Shown here: in pieces, positions 38,801 through 49,771 of the stretch | How positions within the stretch are numbered: the first letter of the stretch is position 1 | How the letters are laid out: each line of letters begins with the position of its first letter | Assembly (NCBI RefSeq): GCF_019578655.1 | Contig: NC_063260.1 | Span: 17,548,001 to 17,612,000, forward strand | DNA length: 64,000 nucleotides | DNA from: Ricinus communis | Taxonomy: Eukaryota > Streptophyta > Magnoliopsida > Malpighiales > Euphorbiaceae | Direction of reading: 5' to 3' | Notes under the pieces: generated by a model | Told to the model about the DNA's origin: nothing | Seen by the model: the letters and a program-made list of their open reading frames with translations, nothing else | The model's database searches: none | Position numbers and translations under genes: made by a program

Positions 38801-40635
38801 TCTTCTCTATCAGCAATATATATGACCATAGGAGAACCACTCCCGCATCAATGTTGAACGAACAAATTGTTTACGTATCATAAATTTGGAATATAAGCCA
38901 CATTTCACTGAAAACATAGACAAAACTAAAATTTGAATTCTTGATTGCCTAAAAAAGAAAAATAATTACCTTTCTCCAAAGATTGCTCCTCCGGCCATAT
39001 AATGTGGCAGATAAAACTCCAAGAACAGCACCAGAATACTCCGCTAATATGGCTCTAATAGTCAGAACAAAACATCGGTAAATGCATGTATAATTACTGA
39101 CTAAATGTAGAAAGGAAACAATATAAAGGCGTAATATAGCAAGTTAAAGACAACAATGTAATCTTGGAATAGACATATGGTCAAGCACTGATAGAAGTAG
39201 CTAACAGACCATCCAGCTTGGAAAGGATGTGATGAACAACATAAGCTCATAAATTTCTCAGTTCAGCCAGCAATAGCCCAAAACTGCATTGGTAAGCACC
39301 CCCTTCCAGCCAAATATTGTGTTAAAGGAAAAGGTCAGTTACCCAGGTCAGGTCTCTTAGAAGACCCACACCTATGATCCATTCTCTTACAAATTGACAT
39401 GGCAATAACCCAGTAGATTTCACAAAGAATAAGATGTCTTCAAAAGATGAGCAGCAACTAGGTAAAAAAACCAATACTCTGACTAAACCATGAAGCATTA
39501 TGAGTAATTTGATATTTAAACTTGCATCTTAAAAGACTTCCATACCCTGTTACAAATAAAAACAAGTTTCACCTAGGCATTTCTGATTTATCAAATTGCT
39601 GTACACCCTGCACCTCCCATAACTCAAGAAAGAAAGATAGAAGTTACAATTGAACAAGCATTGAAGAAATTCATGACTTTTAGGCCTCATCTGGATTGAG
39701 GTATTTTGGAAACCATGGATTTTAAAGATTCCACCTTTTGGATTGAGAATCAAATTAATGGATTGATGGTTCAATTTCCTTACGCTCATATTTAGTTCAC
39801 TAACCACAATCCAAACGGGGCCTTAATGCGATTTTGCTTAAGGCAGTACAAACCTACCTAACCGGTCCACAAGACTTGAGGCCCTTTCCCCACAAGATGA
39901 AGTATAGAGCAGTTATGGCACCATTTATGATGGATGGCACTACCTGAAGAACAAAAATAAAACAATAATTAGAGAGTAACAAAATGCAGAATGCTAACTC
40001 ATACATTTCATATGAATATTAACCTGTTGACTAGTGAGTGGTCTCCCCTTCCAAGGCTTTTGCAAAACTAAAAACAGGATACACGATGGAACCAAACAAC
40101 TGAAGATAAAAAGTACGACTGAAGCTCCAGTCTGAGACAAATATCGATACATGGAGTAAACTGACCATATTCTCAACAAGTTCCCTATTATATGTATTAT
40201 CTGCAATGGAGTTTGCCTAAAAGAAACACCAAAATCATCATGAATTATTAATTAAGCACAAGTAAATTGGAAAATTCAAATCTCACAAACATATGCATAA
40301 CATAGAAAGGTTATTGGAATTGCTTTTGCAGGTCCATTGCACCTTAAGCACTACTTGCTCAACTCCTTTATTGTTTTTGTAAGAAGAAAAAAGTAGAAAA
40401 AAAGAAAAGCATTAAACAACCAATGGAAAACAATATTTATAATCTGTATAAAACATTTTTCTAGCTCATAAATAACTTAAATTTCATAATGCTAATGGAA
40501 GACCTAAATAGCATTTAATCTCAGTTTCATTCGCACAACCTAAAAATATATAAAGAAAGCAATGTTAGGGTTTAGGGTTTTGAGTTACCTGAAATGAGGA
40601 GATCCTCGATCTTCACTAATTTGCTTCGGAGACAT
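35842..40635 (-). CDS. Multi-pass membrane protein resembling the N-terminal half of ZnT5/MTP12 zinc transporters
   Basis: Inferred exons (transcript order): 40635-40589, 40216-40024, 39943-39858, 39054-38970, 38597-38519, 38393-38263, 38151-38065, 37945-37833, 37110-36980 and 35954-35842; 1,065 nt, 354 residues, frame continuous. Roughly eight to nine hydrophobic helices. From memory of the ZnT5 family, its N-terminal membrane region shares QKP...P(I/L)T near 70-80, LKSCGPVRAIL around 105-115 and FYVDSI near 275. ZnT5/MTP12 go on to a His-rich loop and cation-efflux domain; here a stop follows a hydrophilic tail (LERSKKGSFQHSDPSDG) and no such domain is seen downstream. It may be a free-standing partner or regulator in the secretory pathway; this is inference. 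Intron 5 (38518-38394) appears to be a U12 AT-AC intron; the others are GT-AG. A MITE sits in intron 3. Start: ATG at 40635, only a short first exon. Confidence 0.8.
38394..38518 (-). other. Predicted U12-type AT-AC intron
   Basis: On the minus strand the 5' site reads ATATCCTTG, matching the U12 donor consensus (R)TATCCTT. A TTAAC branch-like motif (TTGTTAACTT) lies about 16 bases before a terminal AC. Splicing here joins phase 1 to phase 1 and keeps the frame (TCGCCACTTT / CATTTAAAGAAAC). The GT-AG alternatives I tried shift the frame. Length is 125 bases. Confidence 0.75.
39683..39822. mobile_element. Tourist-like (PIF/Harbinger) MITE in intron 3 of the ZnT5-N-like gene
   Basis: About 140 bases with inverted ends GGCCTCATCTGGATTGAGGT and GGCCCCGTTTGGATTGTGGT (16 of 20 match), flanked by TTA on both sides (39680-39682 and 39823-39825). 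The 3-bp TTA duplication and the GGCC start fit Tourist-type MITEs. It lies only 35 bases from the intron's 5' splice site. Confidence 0.7.
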
Positions 40636-40882
40636 TTATTCTTCTTCCTTCTTTTCTTTTCTAAATCAAATTACTGAATCGAACAGTGTCTTGTCGATCT
40701 CTGTAAGCTGACTTACTCTATAAGATAATGCAAGAAATTAGAGCTTAGTTTCTTTTTTCAAAAAAAACTAGTATCAAGATTAAGAATTTGTTATTCTGTT
40801 CTTAAGAATGCTTTTAGTTTAGTGTGTTTAAATTAACCCAAGCTTGAGTCTTTCGAGAAACAAATCGAAACACAGGCACGCG

Positions 40883-40903
40883 CTCTCTCTCTCTCTCTCT
40901 CTC
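40883..40903. repeat. (CT)n microsatellite upstream of the ZnT5-N-like gene
   Basis: About ten CT units, about 250 bases upstream of the minus-strand ATG (GA repeat in sense orientation). Such GA/CT tracts are common in plant leaders and core promoters; a role here is not shown. Confidence 0.85.
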
Positions 40904-41039
40904 AGTTTTATTAATTTTTCTTCTGTTTGATTGAAACCGAATGCATTTGGGCCTATGCTTGCTTCAATTGTTAAAGTGGGCTTTGCATTTAATGATTAAG
41001 CCTACTTTGATACCCTAGTTGGGCTTTTCGCCAGAACGC

Positions 41040-42380
41040 ATACAGAAAAATTAAGATTTTAACTTTATAAAGAATGTTGGCGCCAAATTATATCGTGAAT
41101 CCATATAAATATAGTATTATAGTTTATAAATTTAAAATAAAAAGAAAAAGGAAAAAAATAATGTGTCACGTCGATTTAACGCGAATGGAGTGGGAAACCA
41201 AACTTAGCAAAAAAAAAAAAATGAAAAAGGTTACGAGATTTACATTTTCTTCATCTTTTATGTTCGTAATATTTATAATTAAAAGTATATTGATACTGTT
41301 TTATCTTTCAGTGTATAAGAAACAACTAAAATTATACTAATTACTCTTAAAAGAACTATATTAATAGTTGAATTTTTTATTTTTAAATTCTTCTAAAATT
41401 ACATTATTAGTTGAGTTTTGTATTTATTTAGTGTTTCTAAGGATAATTTTAATATCATCAATACCAATTAAAAAAGATAAGACTTAGACTTTTTTATTTT
41501 GCATAAACTATTTAATTTATTTTTTATTTATAAATTTTTTTGGATGATTTTTTTAAATACATTTTAAGAATAATTTTATTTTTATAAAATATTATATTTA
41601 TCTTCCTTTATAAAATTTCATATACAATGAGGTGTGAGTTCATTAAACATAAATTGTAAATTCATTAGAATACAGTATAAATTTATTAAAAATTCAATAT
41701 TAAATGTAGTTGTAAGCCACAAGATCATTAAAGATTGCTTATAAGTTTATTATATATAAAGTGTGAATTCATTTTTATGAACTACAAATGCATCAATTAA
41801 CACATGAATTATTTTATATTGTCCTAATAGCATAAACAATGTAAACATTTATGAAATTTTGCTATTTTGGCTAATTCTTTAAAAATAGTCAATTCAACCA
41901 AAATTAATCAAGTGCAATTTTGGTCCAATTAAGTTACTGGTTAGAATTAAGCGACATAGATGGTAATATGGACGCTATTTAGAAAATAAAAATAAAACTT
42001 AGCAACATATATAAATAATGTGACATTAAAACTCATCAATTTGAATTTCTTATTTTCCAATATGGCATTAGCACCAAATATATAGTTATCATATTTTCTC
42101 AGAAAGAATTCAAATTGTCATATATTGATATCGCCAAAAAGAAATCTTTTTATTTTGTTAGGTGGTTTCTTTCCTGAAAATTTCTTTTAAAAGAAATTAA
42201 AATTGAAATACTATAAAAGTGGGCAAATTTGTCCTTCAACTTTCCTTTTTCTTTATTTGGAAGAAATCTATATTATGAAAGAAAACACTATTACACCACC
42301 TAATAGTTTTTTAGGACAAAATGTTGAATACAATCAAGGCTATTATTAGGTCACAAAGTGGTGCCTTTAATGGATAGGGC
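41040..42380. other. AT-rich intergenic region
   Basis: Upstream of the ZnT5-N-like gene and up to the LINE fragment. The open frame at 41074-41340 (+) is Lys/Ile-rich with no domain and is not supported. Confidence 0.55.
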
Positions 42381-42449
42381 AAGCTTAGCTAAAATGTAAA
42401 TTACTTGGTTCTCTTTTCTATATGTAAATACAATATTACAAGAGGAAAA

Positions 42450-44290
42450 ATATCCAATAGCTTGAAAATATCATCCAAAATAGTCTTTTCACAAGGTGAG
42501 ATGGTTGTGACTGTGGTTACTGAATCATATTCAATTATTGTAGGTATAAGACTTTACTCTTAAGTTATTATTAATATTTGTTAATGGTTAAGGCTTCTAT
42601 TACGTCAAGAGGAGTACGTCATGGTGCATAAGGCAAGAGGCTAGAATTATAACTTATCAAAGATGATTGCGAATAATAATACCTAAACATAAAGTGCTTC
42701 TCTTAAAGTTGGTTGTTGCAAGCTAAAGGTCTCCTAGAATACGGGCTGGCCAAAATTTGTCATCTTTTTCCTTTTCACACTAAATGGATAAGCTTTAGTA
42801 TATTTGATCCAATTATCCTTAGGCTAACCTTTGATATCCTTTGCTTTAATTAAAGACTTTGAGTGAATTACTTTGTTACGCCTGAACTAGATCCTAAAAA
42901 AGATGATTGTAAGATGTGCCGTCTCACCAATCTTTAGTAAAGGTAAGCATGCTACCATGAAGACCTAAAAATCCACCAAATAACCAATATTAAAACTAAG
43001 TAGTCCTTTAAAGAAGAGTAGTTGCAGAGTGCATGAAAGTAGTTTCTTTATACTCAGAGTGCATTTGGCACATCTTATTAATAATACTTTGTTGGTTCTT
43101 TATATTTTTAAAAAGGGGAATGCAATCATGGTTAGTTCTCTATAAAAACATCTTCGCTTTTGGAAGAATAAGAAGTTTTAAGATTTGATTCCAACAAGAG
43201 CTAAAAGTATTTGGAACTATAAAAGCTCACTTTATCATTCAGTTCCATGGCCAACCAATATCCACTTTTAGCTGGGTATCTTCCATGTTTATCAAAATTT
43301 CATTTAAGAGTTGGCTCCCTATGTCTACCAGTTAGAGGGACTTGGAGAATGGCCTCTACTTCCTCATTATCAAAATTTGAATAAATAATATTTGTAGTCC
43401 ATTGTCTGGAATCTATGAACAGGTCGATAAGTTTGGTATCAGTATCAAGGCGATAAGAAAAGAAGAGGTTTAAAACCATAAGGTTTTGGAATCCATATGT
43501 CTTTAAAACACTAATACTATTGCCATCTCCTATGACCAAATGAGAACCTTATTCAATCTTTTTTCCTCAAAGGATGCTTCGCCAAATAATAAAAGCCTTA
43601 TTGTTTGTCTTAGCATGCACAAAAGAAGTGTTAGGAAAGTTAGGCTTTTAAGAACTTTGCCAACAATACAATGAAAAATAAATTAAATGCCAATTTTACT
43701 TAGCAAGTAAAGCTTTATTAAATAGAGTCAGGTTCAAAGGCCCATTCCACATCCTTTTTATTCTCTCATAATATTTTCTAGCTACACTAATGTATTTTAT
43801 TCTTTTAATACAATCCTACCCATCAAAATCAATTACAAAGCCAATTGAGCTCCTTGATCAATTACATAAGCAAACAAAATTAGTTCATGCAATAGGCTGG
43901 AATCAATTGGATCGTTGCTTTAAGAACTTTTTAACCATTAGCTAAAATAATTTAGAATAGCCTTTCAATCTAGCTTTAAAATTTGTCTTTAATATTAGTA
44001 AAGAGTTTACTCTTGTTACGCCCTGCAAATCTTGGTAAACCTAGGTACCGTTCTTACAAATCAACTTTCTTAACATCAAGGTTTTAGATAATTTTAGCTG
44101 CACAATCTTAGGAACCAACTTAAAAAAGTAAATCACTGACTTATTGAAGTTTATAAATTTGTCTGAATGTTTTGAGATAAATGTCAAGGATTTGTCTAAT
44201 GGTGTTATATTATGCTATGGATGCTTTGGAGAAGTGCAACCTATCATCACCAATAACAAGTAAGAAATGCCAATGCATTAGTTACCTTAC
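42450..44290 (-). pseudogene. LINE (L1-like) retrotransposon fragment: RT C-terminal part and downstream region
   Basis: Read on the minus strand, broken frames carry signatures of plant L1-type LINEs in the expected order. A degraded reverse-transcriptase piece is near 44250-44100 (KASIA, NTIRQILDIY). YLGLPRFAGRNKSKLF lies near 44040-43980. A segment near 43650-43300 has IGDGNSI and the typical 'EEAEAIL.IPL' block (here EEVEAILQVPLTG). A possible RNase H-like piece (GIIIRNHL, LMHHDV) is around 42700-42600. Many stops. The 5' part (endonuclease) is missing, consistent with 5' truncation. It abuts the 3' end of copia-2. Confidence 0.75.
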
Positions 44291-44689
44291 TTGAAGCCAT
44301 GAATTGAACCTGATATTTCAACATACCTAAGGAGAGAGGACAAGCCTTTTGCTCAACTTTAATATCATATCTAAAATGTATCTATAACTAATCTAGTCCA
44401 TCAACTATACCAACATAGGATTAAAGTGGCCTTTGTTACATCTTTCATAACTCAACCTGTCAATATGCTGACACAATTGAAGGATATGGATTATGATGTG
44501 GATGTGTAGCATGAAAATTTCATGTAATATGACCTTAATATGTCTACTTTTAACTGATCCATCCTTAACCTTAGTGAGATCAAATCATACTAAAATGAGA
44601 GTGTGAGTAAACTAGAACTTTATATCTGTAGAAGACAACCTTAAAATACCATAATTGAAATAATTAAAAGTATGTCTATAATATATAAG

Positions 44690-45933
44690 CCTTTAAAGTT
44701 ACAAATTCCCACTAAAGTTGAATATCATCAAATGAATGACACCCACACGAGCAGTGTGCTTATAAAACATCTTGGGCAACAATCTTTTAGTCAGTGGATT
44801 CATAATCATGGAGTTTGTACCGACATTCTTCATAGAATTTATCCACTTTGAACTCTTTCTTTAACAATTAGAAATTTAATGTCTATATGCTTCAACTTTG
44901 TTGAGCTCATATTATTGTTGGAATACATAACTGTTGATTTATTGTCAAACAATAACTTGAGTGGTCTATCCATATTGTCCACTATGCATAACCCCATGAA
45001 AAAATGTCACAACCATATCCCGTAATTGGATGCCTCATAACATCCTATGAACTTTGCTGCCATAGTGGAAGAGGCTATAAGAGACTGTTTACCACTCTTA
45101 TAGGAGATAATACCTCCATCTAGTATATATGTAGCCCGAATTAGATTTCATATTCTCTTGACATCTAGCAAAATCAGAGTCAGTATATCCAATGAACTCA
45201 AGCTTATTTGACCTATGATATGTGAGCATGAAGTCTTTTATTCTCTATAAGTACCACAAGATCTATTTGGCTACTTTCCAATGGTCCAGTTCTAGATTGC
45301 TAAAATATCTACCCAACATCCTGATAACATATGCGATATCAAGTTGCATACAAACCTGAGCATATATTAGACTCCCTACTATTGAGGCATAGATAATCTT
45401 TTGCATTTCTTTTTCTCAGAATCATTCTTAGGGCACTGATTGAAACTAAACTTGTCTATTTAGCCACAAGGGTGTCACTTGGTTTGTAATCTTGCATGCT
45501 ATATTTTTTTAAGAACCTTTTTGATATAGCTCTTTTGTGATAATCCAAGAATACCATAAGAGCGATCCTAGTGTATTTTTATGCCTAACAAAAAAGAGGT
45601 ATCACCAAGATCTTTCACCTCAAAATTCTTAGCTAGAAGTCTCTTGGTTTTGTGTAATAAGCCTATATTGTTGCTAGCATGCAACATGTTATCAACATAT
45701 AAAATTAGAAGAATGTATTTACTCACACAGAACTTATGATATATGCAGTCATCAACCAAATTCATCTTAAAATCGAACGAGATGATCACTTGATAAAATT
45801 TGAAATACCATTGTCGAGATGCTTGCTTGTACCCATAAATGGATCTCTTAAGTTTGTAAATCATATTCTTTGGATCTTCAAACATAAAGTTCTCTAATTG
45901 CACTATATAAATTCTCTCTTCAATGTTACCCAT
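44690..45933 (-). pseudogene. Copia-2 reverse transcriptase (3' part) and RNase H remnant
   Basis: The open piece 45933-45568 is the C-terminal half of a copia reverse transcriptase (KLKRSIYGYKQASRQWY, LILYVDNMLHASN, FEVKDLGDTSFLLGIKI). Its catalytic motif reads YVDN instead of YVDD. Below 45568 a frame broken by several stops runs through RNase H signatures (IASSTMAAKFI, DNKSTV, KHIDIKFL) to about 44690. No polypurine tract or 3' LTR was recognised. Confidence 0.85.
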
Positions 45934-45934
45934 T

Positions 45935-46368
45935 GAGAAATATTGTCATATTTAAAGATATGACCTAATCTCTTGTGCCATAACACAATTGAATTCTCAT
46001 TGGTTAATTTTATTTTAATACCTCGTGTACTTAATTGCAATGATTCATTAAATGAAGCAATTGTATCAATTAAATAAAGATTATCTTAACCTAACAAAGA
46101 ATCAAAACCAACCAATTTTAAATCATGAAACAAACTAGGTTTTACATTCTTGAATGAATAAGAATAACTTGATTTGTTCAAAGCAAAAATAGAAATCAAA
46201 TTCCCACTAAGAGATGGTACAATTAATTTTTCATTAAGCTCCAAATAAAATCGAGTCCTTAATAATAATCTAAAAGTTCTAATTGCTTCAACTTGAATTG
46301 TCTTCTCGTTGCCCACATAGATGTATCTTTCACCATCCTTTGGCTTTCAGTAATTCAGGCAACCCTGC
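45935..46368 (-). pseudogene. Copia-2 post-protease / GAG-pre-integrase remnant with internal deletion
   Basis: Minus-strand frames show KDGERYIYVGNEKTIQVEA and then NSIVLWHKRLGHI, the segment between protease and integrase in copia elements. Only a few codons later the sequence jumps to GNIEERIYIVQ, which belongs to mid reverse transcriptase. The integrase and the first half of the reverse transcriptase are therefore deleted at about 45935-45960. Confidence 0.8.
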
Positions 46369-48873
46369 TGTGAGCGACAGTTTCGAGCACGCACCCAAGT
46401 GTCTCTAGTGACTATGATACTATAAGGTTTTTCAACCTAATTGGAAACATGCTAACTAGTCATAGTGGTTACCGCGGAGATGGGAGTCGCCAGCCGAGTA
46501 ACCGGGACACTTTTACTAATGAGTGACGTTTCTCGATTCCATAAGGAAGCTTACGTCACAAATATAGAGATGAATTTGGAAGCCAACTTCCTTATTTGTG
46601 TATATTTATTTTTAATGTTATTATCCAACGGGTTATTTCCTATAAATACAACAGTTATATGTTGCACATCAAGTACTACAACATGTGAGGTCCTCTTGAA
46701 TCTAGCATAGTTTTATCAAAACCCAACCTATACTCCAAGTTATTAACCTAACTTACTAATTAATTATGTACAAAGCCCACTTAGTCTAGCCCAATTACAA
46801 GTTAAGTTTTGATTTTCAATCTTTAAGCTTAATGGACTACTTCTTATGAAAAGGTTCACTTTAGTGATCTTAAATCTAATATGACCTAATTAATTTAATT
46901 AAAGCATGACAAAACCCACTAAGTCTATATGGATTTTAAATTTAAGCTTGATATACCATCTTCTTAACCTAATGGACACAATTTTCATGCTAGGGCCAAT
47001 TTTAAGGCCTAATATCTATATGTCCAGCTTTAATTACGCAATCAAATAGTAGATATTTGGCATACATCTAAAATAAAGAAAAAATAAAGTGCAAGAAAAC
47101 TAAATCTAGCTATTACAACTCTCCTACAACTAAAAATTAAAAGAAAAATATATAAATTAAGTTAAGTCTATATGGATTTTAAATTTAAGCTTGATATACC
47201 ATCTCCTTAACCTAATGGACACAATTTTCATGCTAGATCCAATTTTAAGGCCTAATATCTATATGTCCAGCTATAATTAGGCAATCAAATAGTAGATATT
47301 TGGCATACATTTAAAATAAAGAAAAAATAAAGTGCAAGAAAACTAAATCTAGCTATTACAACTCTCCTACAACTAAAAATCAAAAGAAAAATGCATAAAT
47401 TAAGTTACAGTGTACAAAAATTCTTAGTGCAAAACCAATTAGCTCTAGGGCTTGGTAATGCTCAAGTTTGCATCTTTTCTTCGATCCTCTCACCCTAAAG
47501 CTGATTTAATATGTATAAGAGATTAAAAATGATTAAAACTCAAAAAATGAAGCAAGTATCATAATAAAACAAATCAAATTAAGCCAGAAATCATAAAAAT
47601 AATACAAATCCTAGAAAATAGAAAAAAAAATAATAGAAGGCGAATAAAACTACATATGGCAGATTCTAGAATTCAATCATGCAACCCTAGAAATCCAATT
47701 CAATTGTAAAACTATAAAGAAGACAGAAATCCAACATGTAATCCTAATTATTTGACTAATCATATTCAAAATCCAAAAGATAAACATATTATCATATTCA
47801 AAACCCTACATGTTCTTATTATCATATTCAAAACCCAATAGAATCAACAACATATTAATTCATAAGAAACCCTAATCTAATCATGTAAATATAGAAAATA
47901 GTAAAATAATATCCTAATCATGTTCCTAGAATCATAAAAATATAAGAACCAGTTGAAAGGGAAAGTGATGTTAATGATGCTGGATATGGGGAACCCTCAG
48001 GTTGTCACTGTAGTTGCTGATCTACGAATATCTAGAGATGATGAGGCTGTTAAATCAAGGATCAGTTGAGAATCCGGTGCTGCTTAGGTTTAGGAAATCT
48101 TTTGTTGTTCCGCAAAAAGGTTCCCTAATCTAGGGTTATCTCTAGTGATTTTGCTCTCTAGTTACCAAAAAACTCTATGCTTAATCGAATGTAGGTTTTT
48201 AGTATTTTTTATAACAATAGCCTATAATCGATGTAGCTTCCCCTAGACTTAGGGCATCAAGTTCTATTTATAGTAATAGGGTTAATAAATCCTAGATAAA
48301 TACTTATTTATTTAAATTGAAAAGAAATAATTATCTTCTCCTTTTATCAGATAATTAAACCTTTTAAGATAATATCTAATAAATTGAAAAGCCCTTATAA
48401 TTTAAATTATAACTAAATATATATTTAAAATTTTAATAATTATCATAAATACCTTCTAGAAAATTATTATTACTATTTTTCGTGTTTAAGTTAAAAACAC
48501 ATGTAAAATGATGTTTAATTTCGAAAATCAGCCAATTGGCATTGTGAAGAGCATATTTAACTCTATGCTTAACCGATTGGCTATGTGTAGATTTATAGAG
48601 CCGGTTGGCTTTAAGAGTGAAAAGTTTTGAAAACCATGTCAATTTAGCTTCTAAACTTATAAAAACTGTCGTTTCGCCTCTCAAATTTAATTTTTTTCCT
48701 TCAATTGAATCCAAGTTGATTTTAGAGAAGTAATATTTGATTTGATTATCCTCAATCCTAACTTGGATTCGCCTCTCCTCAATTTTTCAAAACTCAAAAA
48801 AGATAGTAACTTTTATCATATAGGGTTTTTCGTAACTTTCTCGATATCTAGATCCGAAAAATAGGTGTTGACA
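46369..48873 (-). mobile_element. 2,505-bp LTR-like insert (probable gypsy solo LTR) in copia-2
   Basis: The insert begins TGTGAGCG and ends GGTGTTGACA (minus strand: TGTCAACACC...CTCACA), so it has TG...CA ends. It is flanked on both sides by the 5-bp sequence CCTGC (46364-46368 and 48874-48878). Removing the insert and one CCTGC copy leaves the copia protease-region frame continuous. No coding domain and no direct terminal repeats are seen inside, which fits a solo LTR; TGTCAACACC starts are common in Tat/Ogre-like gypsy LTRs. A primer-binding-site-like 'TGGCGACTCC' lies about 115 bases inside its minus-strand 3' end, which is unexpected for a plain LTR. Confidence 0.8.
46921..47406. repeat. 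Tandem duplication, two copies of 243 bp
   Basis: Copy 1 is 46921-47163 and copy 2 is 47164-47406, adjacent with no spacer. I count about ten differences by eye (for example cttctt/ctcctt, tagggcc/tagatcc, atatata/atgcata), so identity is about 96-97 percent. It lies wholly inside the LTR-like insert. Confidence 0.92.
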
Positions 48874-49124
48874 CCTGCATAGATATACTATTGTGAGTTG
48901 TTGCATTAGAATCTATCCGTCATATGTGTCTGGGAAGCATAGAAAATTAACCTCTGAACAAAATCAAATTAAGAAGCATACATTTCTTAGCATATGCCAT
49001 GTATGATAATTGGTGCATTACTTCTTTTTATACCCTTAAGCAAAAGAAACAATTAGTACCTTTCGGTGTATCCAGTTATTTTTTTTGTTTCTTTTGTAGC
49101 TTTCTTTTCTTCTTTTTCTTTTTC
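48874..49124 (-). pseudogene. Copia-2 gag C-terminal / protease junction region
   Basis: Between the insert and the gag open frame, the minus strand reads in broken frames a Lys-rich linker, a decayed zinc-knuckle region and a degraded protease site (IDSNATTHNSISMQ in place of IDSGATTHISVSMQ-like sequence). It connects the two halves of copia-2. Confidence 0.6.
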
Positions 49125-49771
49125 TCATTTGCCCTTGTCTTTAAAGGTTAAGGCCAGGTGAGCATTCTCTATCCTACCTTGCTTTAGCCTTTCTTCTTCT
49201 TGAACACAGTGTGAGACGAACTCATTGAAAGACCAAGTCTCTTTCTGACAATTGTAGCTCACCTTAAATTGGCTAAATTGTGTTGGAAGTAATATCAAAA
49301 CCGATGCCTCAGAGAGTTCTAGCTTAAGTGCTTTTAACTTTGAAGCAAGATGAGACATCTCCATGATGTACTCCCTGATATTATTTTTAACCTCGTACTT
49401 CATTGAAATTAGACTTATCAAGAGTGTACAAATTTCAACCTTTTCGTTCTTAAAAAATCTATTTTTAATGTCTGGAAGGAAATCCTTAGTCGTTTTTATC
49501 TGTTCAGATATTGTGCCCCTGAATACTTTTGGAATGGCCTTCTTCATTATTATCATATACATGCGATTTGATCTCCCCCACCTTTCAACATCCCTCTTTT
49601 GATTAGAGGTACTGTTATCTATAAGAGGTGCAAGAGGATCAATTCTTAATGCAAAGTCGAAATCTATGACTCCAAGAACTATCAATAGATTTCCTTCTAT
49701 GATTTAAAGTTAGTATCATTCAACATAGGAATAAAGTTAATAGTGGCAACAATATTAGCAGGATTACTCAT
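49125..49771 (-). pseudogene. Copia-2 gag remnant
   Basis: The start MSNPANIVATINFIPMLNDTNFK is at 49771, followed by a stop and frameshift near 49690 and then a long open piece to 49125. It shows a copia Gag (UBN2-type) pattern: WGRSNRMYMIIMKKAIPKVFRG, REYIMEMSHLASKLK, LILLPTQFSQFKVSYN and LVQEEERLKQ-like FVSHCVQEEERLKQ. Minus strand, upstream of the pol remnants of the same element. Confidence 0.85.
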
